From assembly GCA_021107695.1 (NCBI GenBank), contig JAIOSI010000279.1, positions 1 to 7,798 of the forward strand: DNA of 7,798 nucleotides. The letters run 5' to 3'. Below the pieces are notes generated by a model that saw only the letters and a program-made list of their open reading frames with translations, did not search any database and had not been told where the DNA came from. Position numbers and translations under genes: made by a program. The first letter of the stretch is position 1; each line of letters begins with the position of its first letter. Below, piece by piece: positions 1-5,364 of this stretch. The DNA comes from a bacterium (lineage in GTDB: Bacteria; RBG-13-66-14).

Positions 1-1269
1 AGAGCGGAGGTAGCCGGACTCATCGGCAAAACCGCGTAGCTCCGATGGCAGCAGTTCGGCGGGTTTGACCAGTCGGAAGTCGCTCCGCTCGGCTAAGAAT
101 CCCTCGATTACCGCCTCGTTCTCTTCGGGTTCCAGCGAGCAGGTGGAGTAGGCGAGCCGCCCCGCTGGCTTGAGGAGCTTCGCCGCCGCCCGGAGCAGTT
201 TTCCCTGAAGCTGCGGCAGCTTGGTTAAATCAGCGGGAGTCCGCCGCCAGCGGGCTTCTACCCGACGGCGCAGCACCCCGGTATTGGTGCAGGGGACATC
301 GAGGAGTAGCTTGTCAAAGCTCTCTTCGGCAAAGGGTGGGTCGAGGAGGTCGCCCTGCTGGATGGTCGCTCCCAGAGTCAGCCTCTCGTTGGTGAGTAGC
401 AGAGTCTTCACTCGCTTCTTCTGAAGCTCCAGAGCGATCAGGTTTACTTCGGCTCCACCCAGCCGACGGAGGTGAAAGAGCTTACCCCCCGGCGCGGCAC
501 AGGCATCGAGTACCGCCTCTCCGGCAGTGGGATTCAATAACAACGTTGCCAGCAGCGTTGCCGGATTGCCCGGATTGAGCAGTCCTTCCTGATACGCCGA
601 GTTAGCGGTCAGGTTCCGCCCTGAGGTTATCCGGTAGCAATCAGCAAAGCCCTCAACCGCCTCGGCGGTGAAGTCCGTCTCGCCAAGTCCGGCGAGGTTT
701 TTCACCTTCGTGATGTTAAGAAAGAAGAAGGTCTCGGCGGGTTGATTGTTGAACTCCAGCAGCCGGGCGGTCTCATCGAAACCGAAGCGAGCCAGCCAGC
801 GCTCCACCAGCCAGCGGGGATGGCTGAGTCGTACCGCCAGATGCTCCGGCGGGTCTTTCTCCGCGCTGGGCAGCGGCGGATACTCTTTGGAAATCTTTCG
901 CAAAACGGCATTCACCAAGCCCGCCGCCCGTTTGGTCTGCTGGTGTTGCTTCGCCAGCTCCACGGTGGAGTTCAGCGCCGCGTAGGCGGGGATTCGATCG
1001 AGCCGAAGCAGCTGATAGGCTCCCAGCCGGAGTAGTTCCAGCACCGCCGTGTCGAGATTCTCCAGGGGTTGCGTCAGGTAGGCGGCGATGGCGTAGTCAA
1101 GAAAACCCCGCCAGCGGATCGTCCCAACGACCAGCTCCCATGCCAGGGAGCGGTCAACGGTGGAGAGTTGCGCGGCGGCAAGCTCCCGCCGGAGCAGAAT
1201 CTCGGCGGTTTCCTTGCCTTCTGACAGGTTGATAAGCACCCGCCAGGCGAGTCCACGGGCAGAGTTCAT
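1..1269 (-). CDS. rsmB: 16S rRNA (cytosine-C5) methyltransferase RsmB, C-terminus cut by window edge
   Basis: The frame is open for 423 codons from an ATG at 1269 to the window edge with no stop. RsmB proteins are about 430 aa, so only some 10-20 residues should be missing. Residues 1 to about 130 look like the NusB-type RNA-binding domain of this family (start MNSARGLAWRVL). The Rossmann SAM-dependent methyltransferase domain follows, with motif I LDACAAPGGK (residues 254-263), motif IV DVPCTNTG (324-331, Cys327) and motif VI YSTCSLEPEE (374-383, Cys377). In this NOL1/NOP2/Sun family the motif VI Cys is the nucleophile that attacks C6 of the target cytosine and the motif IV Cys helps release the product. 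By homology it modifies C967 of 16S rRNA in the cytoplasm. The start codon overlaps the stop of the upstream deacetylase gene by one base (TAATG), implying translational coupling. The NusB-like domain favours RsmB over other m5C methyltransferases. Confidence 0.93.
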   Translation of the reverse strand, partial: MNSARGLAWRVLINLSEGKETAEILLRRELAAAQLSTVDRSLAWELVVGTIRWRGFLDYAIAAYLTQPLENLDTAVLELLRLGAYQLLRLDRIPAYAALNSTVELAKQHQQTKRAAGLVNAVLRKISKEYPPLPSAEKDPPEHLAVRLSHPRWLVERWLARFGFDETARLLEFNNQPAETFFFLNITKVKNLAGLGETDFTAEAVEGFADCYRITSGRNLTANSAYQEGLLNPGNPATLLATLLLNPTAGEAVLDACAAPGGKLFHLRRLGGAEVNLIALELQKKRVKTLLLTNERLTLGATIQQGDLLDPPFAEESFDKLLLDVPCTNTGVLRRRVEARWRRTPADLTKLPQLQGKLLRAAAKLLKPAGRLAYSTCSLEPEENEAVIEGFLAERSDFRLVKPAELLPSELRGFADESGYLRS

Positions 1270-2336
1270 TACCTATTCAACCAGTCTTCAAAGGTGTCGA
1301 GAGTCAGTGAGGGAACCATGTTCCAGCGTTTCAGCTCCAGTTCGTTGGTCTCTGCCGTAACCTCGGTATTGCCTCGAACGATAGTAACGATTCCCTCGTA
1401 CCCCGCCAGCAGCGCGCTCTTGAGGACGTAGTCGTCGTAGGCTCCGTAGGGCAGAGCCAGAGAGCGAACCCGAATCCCCAGGTTCTCTTCGAGTATCAGT
1501 TTGCTGTCCAGCAGTTCGTGCATCAGGCGAGTGGTGTACGAGCCATGCCCCTCCGGGGGCTTGGGACCCCGACCCTTCCACGGTTTGCGGTCGGGCAGGT
1601 TAGCGTGAGAGCAGGTATGGCTGCCGATCTCAAAGCCAGCGGCGACCAGCTCGCGATGTTTATCCCAGGAGAGCGAGCGTCCACCCGCCTCAATATAGTT
1701 GGTATAAAGGTAGAAGGTCGCCGTGCCACCGTATTCCTTCAGGATTGGGTAGGCGTATTTGTAGATCCCCGACCAGCCGTCGTCGAAGGTCAGAGCCACG
1801 CAGCGTTCGGGCAGGTCGCCACCACCGGCGTAGATGGCATCGAGGAGCTGTCCGATGGTGATGAAGGTGTAGCCGTTTTCCGCCAGATAGCGCACCTGGC
1901 TCTCGAACTGGCGTGGGGTGATGACGGTGGAGTAGTTGCTGACCTCGCGGATGTCGTGGTACATCAGGATGGAGACCTTCGGCGGGATCTCTCGGAGAAC
2001 CCGGGGGTCGTCCCACTCACCGTATTCGGCAACGTCGTAGAGTAGTCGCCACTGACCGACCTTCTCGTACTGATGGTAGTCGGCGAGGGTCTCCCAGAGA
2101 ATCGGCTCCCGACGAATCGGAGTCCGTCCCTCCTCCAGAGCGACGCGCAGCTCCTCCCAGGTCTCCGCCGAGGAACCAGCGGAGAAGTCGCCCCGATACT
2201 CCGCCCGGATGATGAAGTCCTCGGGACGTGTGTAGTCGGCGAGGGAGCTGTAGTCGGGTCTTGCTTCCCCGGTCAGGGCGAGAGAAACGAAGGTCAGGAG
2301 CAGCAACAGGAGTAGTCGTGAGCTGGTGAGCTTCAT
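1269..2336 (-). CDS. Secreted polysaccharide deacetylase (NodB homology domain)
   Basis: This 355-aa protein has an N-terminal signal peptide (residues 1 to about 25, an eight-Leu run then LTGEA). No lipobox Cys is present, so it is probably exported to the periplasm or surface. Residues 26-118 are an unrecognised N-terminal region with no visible motif. The carbohydrate esterase 4 / NodB domain begins near VSILMYHDI (121-129). Motif 1 is TFDDG (183-187), with the catalytic-base and metal Asp pair at 185-186. Motif 2 is SHTCSH (239-244), giving metal ligands His240 and His244. Motif 3 is LALPYG (293-298), in the form seen in PgaB/IcaB-like members rather than the RxPYG of peptidoglycan deacetylases. 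The family removes N-acetyl groups from GlcNAc-type polymers, but the substrate here is unknown. The ATG is preceded by GGAAG about 6 nt upstream. It is first in an apparent two-gene unit with rsmB. Confidence 0.88.
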   Translation of the reverse strand: MKLTSSRLLLLLLLTFVSLALTGEARPDYSSLADYTRPEDFIIRAEYRGDFSAGSSAETWEELRVALEEGRTPIRREPILWETLADYHQYEKVGQWRLLYDVAEYGEWDDPRVLREIPPKVSILMYHDIREVSNYSTVITPRQFESQVRYLAENGYTFITIGQLLDAIYAGGGDLPERCVALTFDDGWSGIYKYAYPILKEYGGTATFYLYTNYIEAGGRSLSWDKHRELVAAGFEIGSHTCSHANLPDRKPWKGRGPKPPEGHGSYTTRLMHELLDSKLILEENLGIRVRSLALPYGAYDDYVLKSALLAGYEGIVTIVRGNTEVTAETNELELKRWNMVPSLTLDTFEDWLNR

Positions 2337-2376
2337 CGTCAGCTTCCATGCTTGAGTTATCGTGAGCTTTGGGGGG

Positions 2377-2385
2377 AGTATAGCA
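2377..2385 (-). promoter_or_regulatory. Extended -10 promoter for the deacetylase-rsmB unit
   Basis: On the minus strand the sequence reads TGC-TATACT, a TGn extended -10 with 5 of 6 matches to TATAAT. It lies about 40 nt upstream of the deacetylase ATG. A -35 at 17-nt spacing is weak (CCAACA), which suits an extended -10 promoter. It faces a similar plus-strand element about 50 nt away. Confidence 0.6.
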
Positions 2386-2430
2386 CAGGGCGCGGCCGAT
2401 GTTGGCTCCGTGGGATTCCTGTTTCGACTG

Positions 2431-2439
2431 TGCTACAAT
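2431..2439 (+). promoter_or_regulatory. Extended -10 promoter for ispF
   Basis: The plus strand reads TGC-TACAAT, a TGn extended -10 with 5 of 6 consensus matches, 55 nt upstream of the ispF ATG. No good -35 is found at 16-18 nt. The 10 bases CTGTGCTAYA are shared with the oppositely oriented deacetylase promoter, so the 158-bp gap at 2337-2494 looks like a compact divergent control region. Confidence 0.6.
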
Positions 2440-2494
2440 CGGATTGTCCTGTGGTCGATTGTGTAAAGCAGTGTTGCTGAATCTGGGGAGTTGG

Positions 2495-2974
2495 ATGAGA
2501 ATCGGGATGGGTTACGATGTTCACCGTTTGGTCGAGGGACGCAGGCTGATCCTCGGCGGCGTGGAGGTTCCCTTTGAGAAGGGGCTGCTGGGGCATTCCG
2601 ATGCCGATGTTCTCACCCACGCCCTGATGGACGCGCTCCTCGGAGCGGCAGGGCTGCCGGACATCGGGCAGCAGTTTCCCGACAACGACCCGACCCATGC
2701 CGGGGCAGATTCGCTCAAGCTCCTGGGCGAGGTGCTGCGGCTAGTCAAAAAAGAAGGCTATACGCCGGGGAATGTGGACATAGTCATCGCTGCTCAGGAG
2801 CCGAAGCTGGCGGCGTACATCCCCGCGATGAGAGAGAAGCTGGCGAATGTGCTTGACCTGCCCGTCTCCGCAGTCTCGGTCAAGCCTACCACTACCGAGG
2901 GGCTGGGCTTCGTCGGAATCGGCGCGGGCATGGCAGCCTGGGCGGTGGCTCTGCTGGAGCCTATGTCTGACTAA
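2495..2974 (+). CDS. ispF: 2-C-methyl-D-erythritol 2,4-cyclodiphosphate synthase
   Basis: IspF converts CDP-ME 2-phosphate to ME-cPP with release of CMP, the fifth step of the cytoplasmic MEP isoprenoid pathway, and works as a homotrimer with active sites between subunits. The protein is 159 aa, the normal family length. It opens with the signature MGYDVHR, whose Asp8 and His10 are metal ligands, and GHSDADVLTHAL (33-44) carries the third ligand His42. DIGQQFPDNDP (56-66) and KPTTTEGLGF (130-139, Glu135) match the substrate and CDP-binding motifs. The usual GRGEG near residues 141-145 reads GIGAG here. The ATG at 2495 was chosen because MRIGMGYDVHR is the conserved N-terminus and GGGGAG lies 4 nt upstream. 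A longer frame reaching back to 2399 would run through the promoter. The next gene follows after 25 nt. Confidence 0.96.
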   Translation: MRIGMGYDVHRLVEGRRLILGGVEVPFEKGLLGHSDADVLTHALMDALLGAAGLPDIGQQFPDNDPTHAGADSLKLLGEVLRLVKKEGYTPGNVDIVIAAQEPKLAAYIPAMREKLANVLDLPVSAVSVKPTTTEGLGFVGIGAGMAAWAVALLEPMSD

Positions 2975-2999
2975 CGGAACAACGTAAAAGGACGAACCG

Positions 3000-3932
3000 A
3001 TGAAACGTACTCTTATTCTGATGGCAGCTCTAACTGCCCTCCTCTTTCTGAGCGGCTGCAAGGTTGGTCGTCCACCGCTGGGTATCGCCTGGATAACCGC
3101 CGCTGCCGAATCCGGCGATACAGCGGTCTGGTATTGCTCCGCTGGCTACGATGACGACGAGGAGCTTGTCCTTGGTGAGCCAATTGAGCTGCCCTTCGGC
3201 TCGCCGACGGACTTCCTCGCCTTCACCCCGGAGGGCAATCGACTCTGGGCGTGGAGCGTCCACGACGACGGCACGCCGGGGCTGTTCTCTCTGGACTTCG
3301 AGGGAGACTTGCCAGCAGCGGAGACCGTCTTTCGCCTTGACCTGTCGGGCTATCCCGCCGCCGAGGCTTCATCCATCGACATCGAACCGGAAGCGGTTGG
3401 TGGGCGGGTCTGGTTCGATGCCCGCGACCCTGAAAGTGGACACTGGCAGATCTTCCTGCTGGATGGCGATTCGCTGACACAGTTTACCCACGGCAACGCC
3501 AGCTACGAGGTTCCCACTATCTCCCCGGATGGCAAGCTCCTTGTCTTCTCTACCAACGACGATGGCACCGGGGAGGCAAAAGAGGATTACGACCTCTGGC
3601 TCTGCGACCTGGAGATCGGCAGCATGGCTCCGCTCATTACCACCGAGGCGAACGAAGGCTCTCCGCGCTTTGCTCCCGACGACAGTTTCTTTTACGTCAG
3701 CGGTGAGGACGGCTTTGACCTCTTCTGGACCAAGCTGAAGGGCGAGCCGGTCTCGCTGGGTGACTTCGGTGGTCTGGAGCTGTTCCCCCGCCCCAGCCCC
3801 GATGGTCGCCTTCTCCTCTTCACCGCGAAGTCTGACGACCGCTGGATGAGCCACATCTACAACCTCAAAGAAGATATCTTCACTCCACTGGCGGAGGACG
3901 ACGCTGAGGTAATCTTCGCCACCTGGCGGTAG
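3000..3932 (+). CDS. Lipoprotein with TolB/WD40-like beta-propeller repeats
   Basis: This 310-aa protein begins with a lipoprotein signal peptide: positive MKR, a hydrophobic stretch and lipobox LSGC, with Cys20 the lipidated residue. The rest contains at least four PD40/TolB-type propeller strands centred on FTPEGNRLWAWS (75-86), TISPDGKLLVFS (173-184), FAPDDSFFYVS (224-234) and PSPDGRLLLFTAKSDD (265-280). It is therefore predicted to be a membrane-anchored beta-propeller in the periplasm or on the surface, a fold used for protein-protein contacts. No enzymatic residues are evident and it lacks the N-terminal domain of genuine TolB, so tolB should not be assigned. AAAAGGA lies 7 nt before the ATG. 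The gene follows ispF by 25 nt and probably shares its promoter, with no obvious functional link. A strong hairpin lies 32 nt after the stop. Confidence 0.8.
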   Translation: MKRTLILMAALTALLFLSGCKVGRPPLGIAWITAAAESGDTAVWYCSAGYDDDEELVLGEPIELPFGSPTDFLAFTPEGNRLWAWSVHDDGTPGLFSLDFEGDLPAAETVFRLDLSGYPAAEASSIDIEPEAVGGRVWFDARDPESGHWQIFLLDGDSLTQFTHGNASYEVPTISPDGKLLVFSTNDDGTGEAKEDYDLWLCDLEIGSMAPLITTEANEGSPRFAPDDSFFYVSGEDGFDLFWTKLKGEPVSLGDFGGLELFPRPSPDGRLLLFTAKSDDRWMSHIYNLKEDIFTPLAEDDAEVIFATWR

Positions 3933-3964
3933 CAACGCGGTGCTTACGATGGCGGATTAACAAG

Positions 3965-3991
3965 AAGGGCAGCCCCAGAGGGCTGCCCTTT
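3965..3991 (+). terminator. Intrinsic terminator after the ispF-propeller unit (AAGGGC family hairpin)
   Basis: A perfect 11-bp stem (arms 3965-3975 and 3980-3990, AAGGGCAGCCC with GGGCTGCCCTT) closes a CAGA tetraloop and ends in TTT. It lies 32 nt beyond the propeller gene stop. Read on the minus strand it ends in CCCTTCTTGTT, so it may also stop transcription from the convergent lipoprotein gene. It is one of four hairpins here with an AAGGGC...GCCCTT frame. Confidence 0.75.
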
Positions 3992-4003
3992 GTCGAATCT
4001 AAC

Positions 4004-4042
4004 AGGGGCGAACACCAATTCAAATTGAACAGGTCCGCCCCT
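4004..4042. repeat. Imperfect inverted repeat with GGGGCG/CGCCCC ends
   Basis: The arms AGGGGCG (4004-4010) and CGCCCCT (4036-4042) pair perfectly. After an A/C mismatch a weaker ACC/GGT pairing is possible, and the centre CAATTCAAATTG (4016-4027) is nearly palindromic. On the minus strand it reads GTAGGGGCGGACC..., which resembles the palindromic interspersed repeats found in many bacterial genomes. Only one copy is visible in this window. Confidence 0.5.
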
Positions 4043-4050
4043 ACAGCAGC

Positions 4051-4067
4051 GTGGTGCGCTGCACCAC
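4051..4067. repeat. Short perfect inverted repeat (hairpin)
   Basis: GTGGTGC (4051-4057) and GCACCAC (4061-4067) form a 7-bp stem with a GCT loop, eight bases after the GGGGCG inverted repeat. No T tract follows, so a terminator role is not supported. Confidence 0.5.
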
Positions 4068-4181
4068 TTGACAGGGCTTCGCCCGGAACACCTTGAACAT
4101 CCCAATCGCGCAAGTAAGATGCAACGCTTGGCATTACTCGTTTACATCACAAACTCAACCAACGAGCAGCGACCAGCGGGA

Positions 4182-4230
4182 GCGGCTAAACGCGGGAGTC
4201 AATACTCCCACTGTAGTTCCTGTTAGCCGC
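4182..4230. repeat. Nested inverted repeat (two stacked stems)
   Basis: An outer 8-bp stem GCGGCTAA/TTAGCCGC (4182-4189 with 4223-4230) encloses an inner hairpin GGGAGT-CAAT-ACTCCC (4194-4209). The inner stem is offset, leaving a longer unpaired stretch on the 3' side. Structure of this kind could be RNA (the 3' end of the minus-strand lipoprotein transcript) or a repeat element. No promoter or T tract goes with it. Confidence 0.5.
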
Positions 4231-4240
4231 GAGCTAGTGT

Positions 4241-4255
4241 CCAGCTTCAAGCTGG
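4241..4255 (-). repeat. Stop-adjacent 15-nt palindrome, copy 1
   Basis: CCAGCT-TCA-AGCTGG is a 6-bp inverted repeat (7 bp if the outer loop bases pair) ending 3 nt from the stop codon of the 259-aa lipoprotein gene. A second copy with compensatory base changes abuts the stop of the paralogous gene at 6591-6605. It has no T tract. Confidence 0.55.
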
Positions 4256-4258
4256 TGC

Positions 4259-5038
4259 TTACATGGGGAACTCCATGACCCAGAAGACGTTGATGGTCTC
4301 GTCGGTGATTGCGCTGATGTCGAAGGTGGCGATCACGTCATTCATCTCGGCACGGAAGGCCTCGTTGTCGTAGGCGCGGGAGTCTCCGTAGCCGTTGGCG
4401 GTGGAGTAGGTCATTGTGTACGCGCCTTCTTCAAAGCCCATGAGGTACTGCACGTCGCCGCCGAAGTCGTCGCCAGCGTACTTGTCGCCAACGGCTTTGA
4501 CCTCGTCTGTGTACTCGGCTTTGAGGTATTCGAGGGCTTCTTCTTTCAGAGCTTCGAGGCGTGCTGCTTCGGCAACCGCTTCTTCGTCAACTTCTTCCTC
4601 GATAACCTCTTCTACTTCTTCTTCGTCATCACCCTGAGGAGCCCATTCACTGGACATGCCATTGATGGACCACTTGCCTTCAAACTCGTAGATGGAGACC
4701 AGCAGCTCGTACTGGCTGCCATCTTCGGTGTAAAGAGCGGAGTCGAAGTGGACCTCCAGGGCATCGAACCATCCTTCTTCAAGGGTATATTCGCCCACGA
4801 GGGTTAGTCCGCCGGGATCGATCATTTCCCAGATCTGGTCGGCGTAGCTGCCGAAGTCTTCGCTGTCCATGCCGCTGTCGTAGCAGATTGACTCAAGCAA
4901 CTCTTTGTCCTTCTCAGCAACGGCTTGCTTAAACGCCTCGACGAGTCCCTCTGAGGTAGAGAGGTCGGGACCGCTATCGCCGCAACCGACGAAAACGAAC
5001 AGGCTCAGAGCCAGCAGTGCCAGCAGGGTTTTCTTCAC
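4259..5038 (-). CDS. Two-domain lipoprotein of unknown function, acidic linker
   Basis: This 259-aa protein starts with MKKTLLALL and a hydrophobic stretch ending in FVGC, so Cys19 is the predicted lipidation site (Phe at the -3 position is slightly unusual). Residues 24-133 form a first region (LVEAFKQAVAEKDKELLESI near 32-51, then beta-strand-rich sequence). It has the feel of small NTF2-like or DUF4878-like lipoproteins, but I cannot confirm that. Residues 137-156 are a strongly acidic linker. Residues 165-259 are a domain shared with the protein at 6606-7022, carrying DFGGD (191-195), TYSTA (210-214) and the ending NVFWVMEFPM. The start is GTG, fixed by a perfect AAGGAG 5 nt upstream and by the signal peptide. 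It has its own sigma70-type promoter. Its function is unknown, and exposure to the periplasm or outer membrane is inferred. Confidence 0.82.
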   Translation of the reverse strand: MKKTLLALLALSLFVFVGCGDSGPDLSTSEGLVEAFKQAVAEKDKELLESICYDSGMDSEDFGSYADQIWEMIDPGGLTLVGEYTLEEGWFDALEVHFDSALYTEDGSQYELLVSIYEFEGKWSINGMSSEWAPQGDDEEEVEEVIEEEVDEEAVAEAARLEALKEEALEYLKAEYTDEVKAVGDKYAGDDFGGDVQYLMGFEEGAYTMTYSTANGYGDSRAYDNEAFRAEMNDVIATFDISAITDETINVFWVMEFPM

Positions 5039-5043
5039 AGTTT

Positions 5044-5049
5044 CTCCTT
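5044..5049 (-). promoter_or_regulatory. Ribosome binding site that fixes a GTG start
   Basis: AAGGAG on the minus strand lies 5 nt before the GTG at 5038. It is a near-consensus site and selects GTG, since no ATG lies between it and the signal peptide. Confidence 0.85.
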
Positions 5050-5092
5050 AGGTGTATAGGGGTAGAACAGGGTACGAAAAATCCGAGAGTTG

Positions 5093-5121
5093 AGGATAGC
5101 ACTGCCCCTGCTCAGAGTCAA
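5093..5121 (-). promoter_or_regulatory. Sigma70-type promoter of the 259-aa lipoprotein gene
   Basis: On the minus strand TTGACT (5116-5121) is followed after exactly 17 nt by TATCCT (5093-5098). This gives an expected start near 5086 and a leader of about 48 nt. The same -35 hexamer and spacing recur upstream of the paralogous gene (7063-7091). Confidence 0.7.
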
Positions 5122-5247
5122 CTGCAACGCAGTGCGGTGGTTGCATCACGCTTTCACGGCGACACAACCGACGATCCAACGATTGTCTCCGCGTATTGTG
5201 CCAACTACCTCAGAGTAGTCGTAGCCACCAACGCGGTGCGTTAATGT
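5122..5247. other. Intergenic stretch with small repeats, no gene seen
   Basis: Together with the promoter and hairpins on either side this fills the 326 bp between the lipoprotein gene starting at 5038 and the one ending at 5365. It contains CAACGCAGTGC (5125-5135) and CAACGCGGTGC (5229-5239), near-identical 11-mers, and the second is an exact copy of 3933-3943. A small hairpin ACTAC/GTAGT lies at 5204-5218. A 75-codon plus-strand frame through it lacks a ribosome binding site and overlaps the lipoprotein start. Confidence 0.55.
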
Positions 5248-5274
5248 AAGGGCGAAGTTTGTTTTCGCCCTTTT
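5248..5274 (+). terminator. Terminator-like hairpin with plus-strand T run, no cognate gene
   Basis: The stem AAGGGCGAA (5248-5256) with TTCGCCCTT (5264-5272) closes a 7-nt loop and runs into TTTT on the plus strand. No plus-strand gene lies upstream. It could therefore end an unannotated plus-strand RNA, or act as an extra terminator for the minus-strand gene ending at 5365, although on that strand the tail is CCCTTACAT and weak. Confidence 0.55.
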
Positions 5275-5287
5275 GCAGGGTACAAGA

Positions 5288-5310
5288 AGGGCAACCGCAG
5301 TGGTTGCCCT
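5288..5310 (-). terminator. Terminator hairpin after the duplicated-domain lipoprotein gene
   Basis: A 9-bp stem AGGGCAACC/GGTTGCCCT (5288-5296 with 5302-5310) has a 5-nt loop. It lies 54 nt past the stop at 5365 in the minus direction, with TCTTGT as the tail. The 12-mer ACAAGAAGGGCA at 5282-5293 is identical to 3960-3971, placing it in the same hairpin family. Confidence 0.6.
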
Positions 5311-5364
5311 GATAACGTCAAAGCCGTATTTTTCAGAAGCAAAACGATTCGCCTGGTAGTCGGG

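Larger units (their letters stand above)
3992..4240. other. Convergent intergenic region rich in inverted repeats, no gene seen
   Basis: No coding sequence is supported between the convergent genes ending at 3932 (plus) and 4259 (minus). The region holds a series of inverted repeats, the main ones listed separately. Smaller ones are GGGC-TTC-GCCC at 4074-4084 and an imperfect stem with AGTAA and TTACT arms around 4110-4138. No T-rich tail is obvious on either strand after these, and no tRNA-like cloverleaf was found. Confidence 0.6.

Noticed and set aside
1518..2045. 175-codon plus-strand open frame
   Set aside because: It is antisense to the deacetylase gene, whose NodB motifs are intact.
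2399..2494. N-terminal extension of ispF by 32 codons
   Set aside because: The extension runs through the extended -10 promoter and lacks an RBS. The conserved IspF N-terminus starts at 2495 with GGGGAG upstream.
3000..3932. Assignment as TolB
   Set aside because: Only propeller repeats are present. The N-terminal TolB domain and the tol-pal neighbourhood are missing, and the protein is a lipoprotein.
3369..3935. 188-codon minus-strand open frame
   Set aside because: It is antisense to the propeller lipoprotein with no RBS or recognisable motif. It is a by-product of GC-rich codon bias.
3992..4258. CRISPR array or integron attC site suggested by clustered hairpins
   Set aside because: The stems differ in sequence and spacing, there are no regular direct repeats, and no cas or integrase gene is present.
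4093..4278. 61-codon plus-strand frame in the convergent intergenic region
   Set aside because: It overlaps inverted repeats and the end of the opposite gene, with no RBS or protein-like composition.
5017..5244. 75-codon plus-strand frame ending just before the hairpin at 5248
   Set aside because: It begins inside the antisense of the lipoprotein start, has no Shine-Dalgarno site and has no family resemblance. The proximity to the hairpin is kept only as a possible noncoding RNA.
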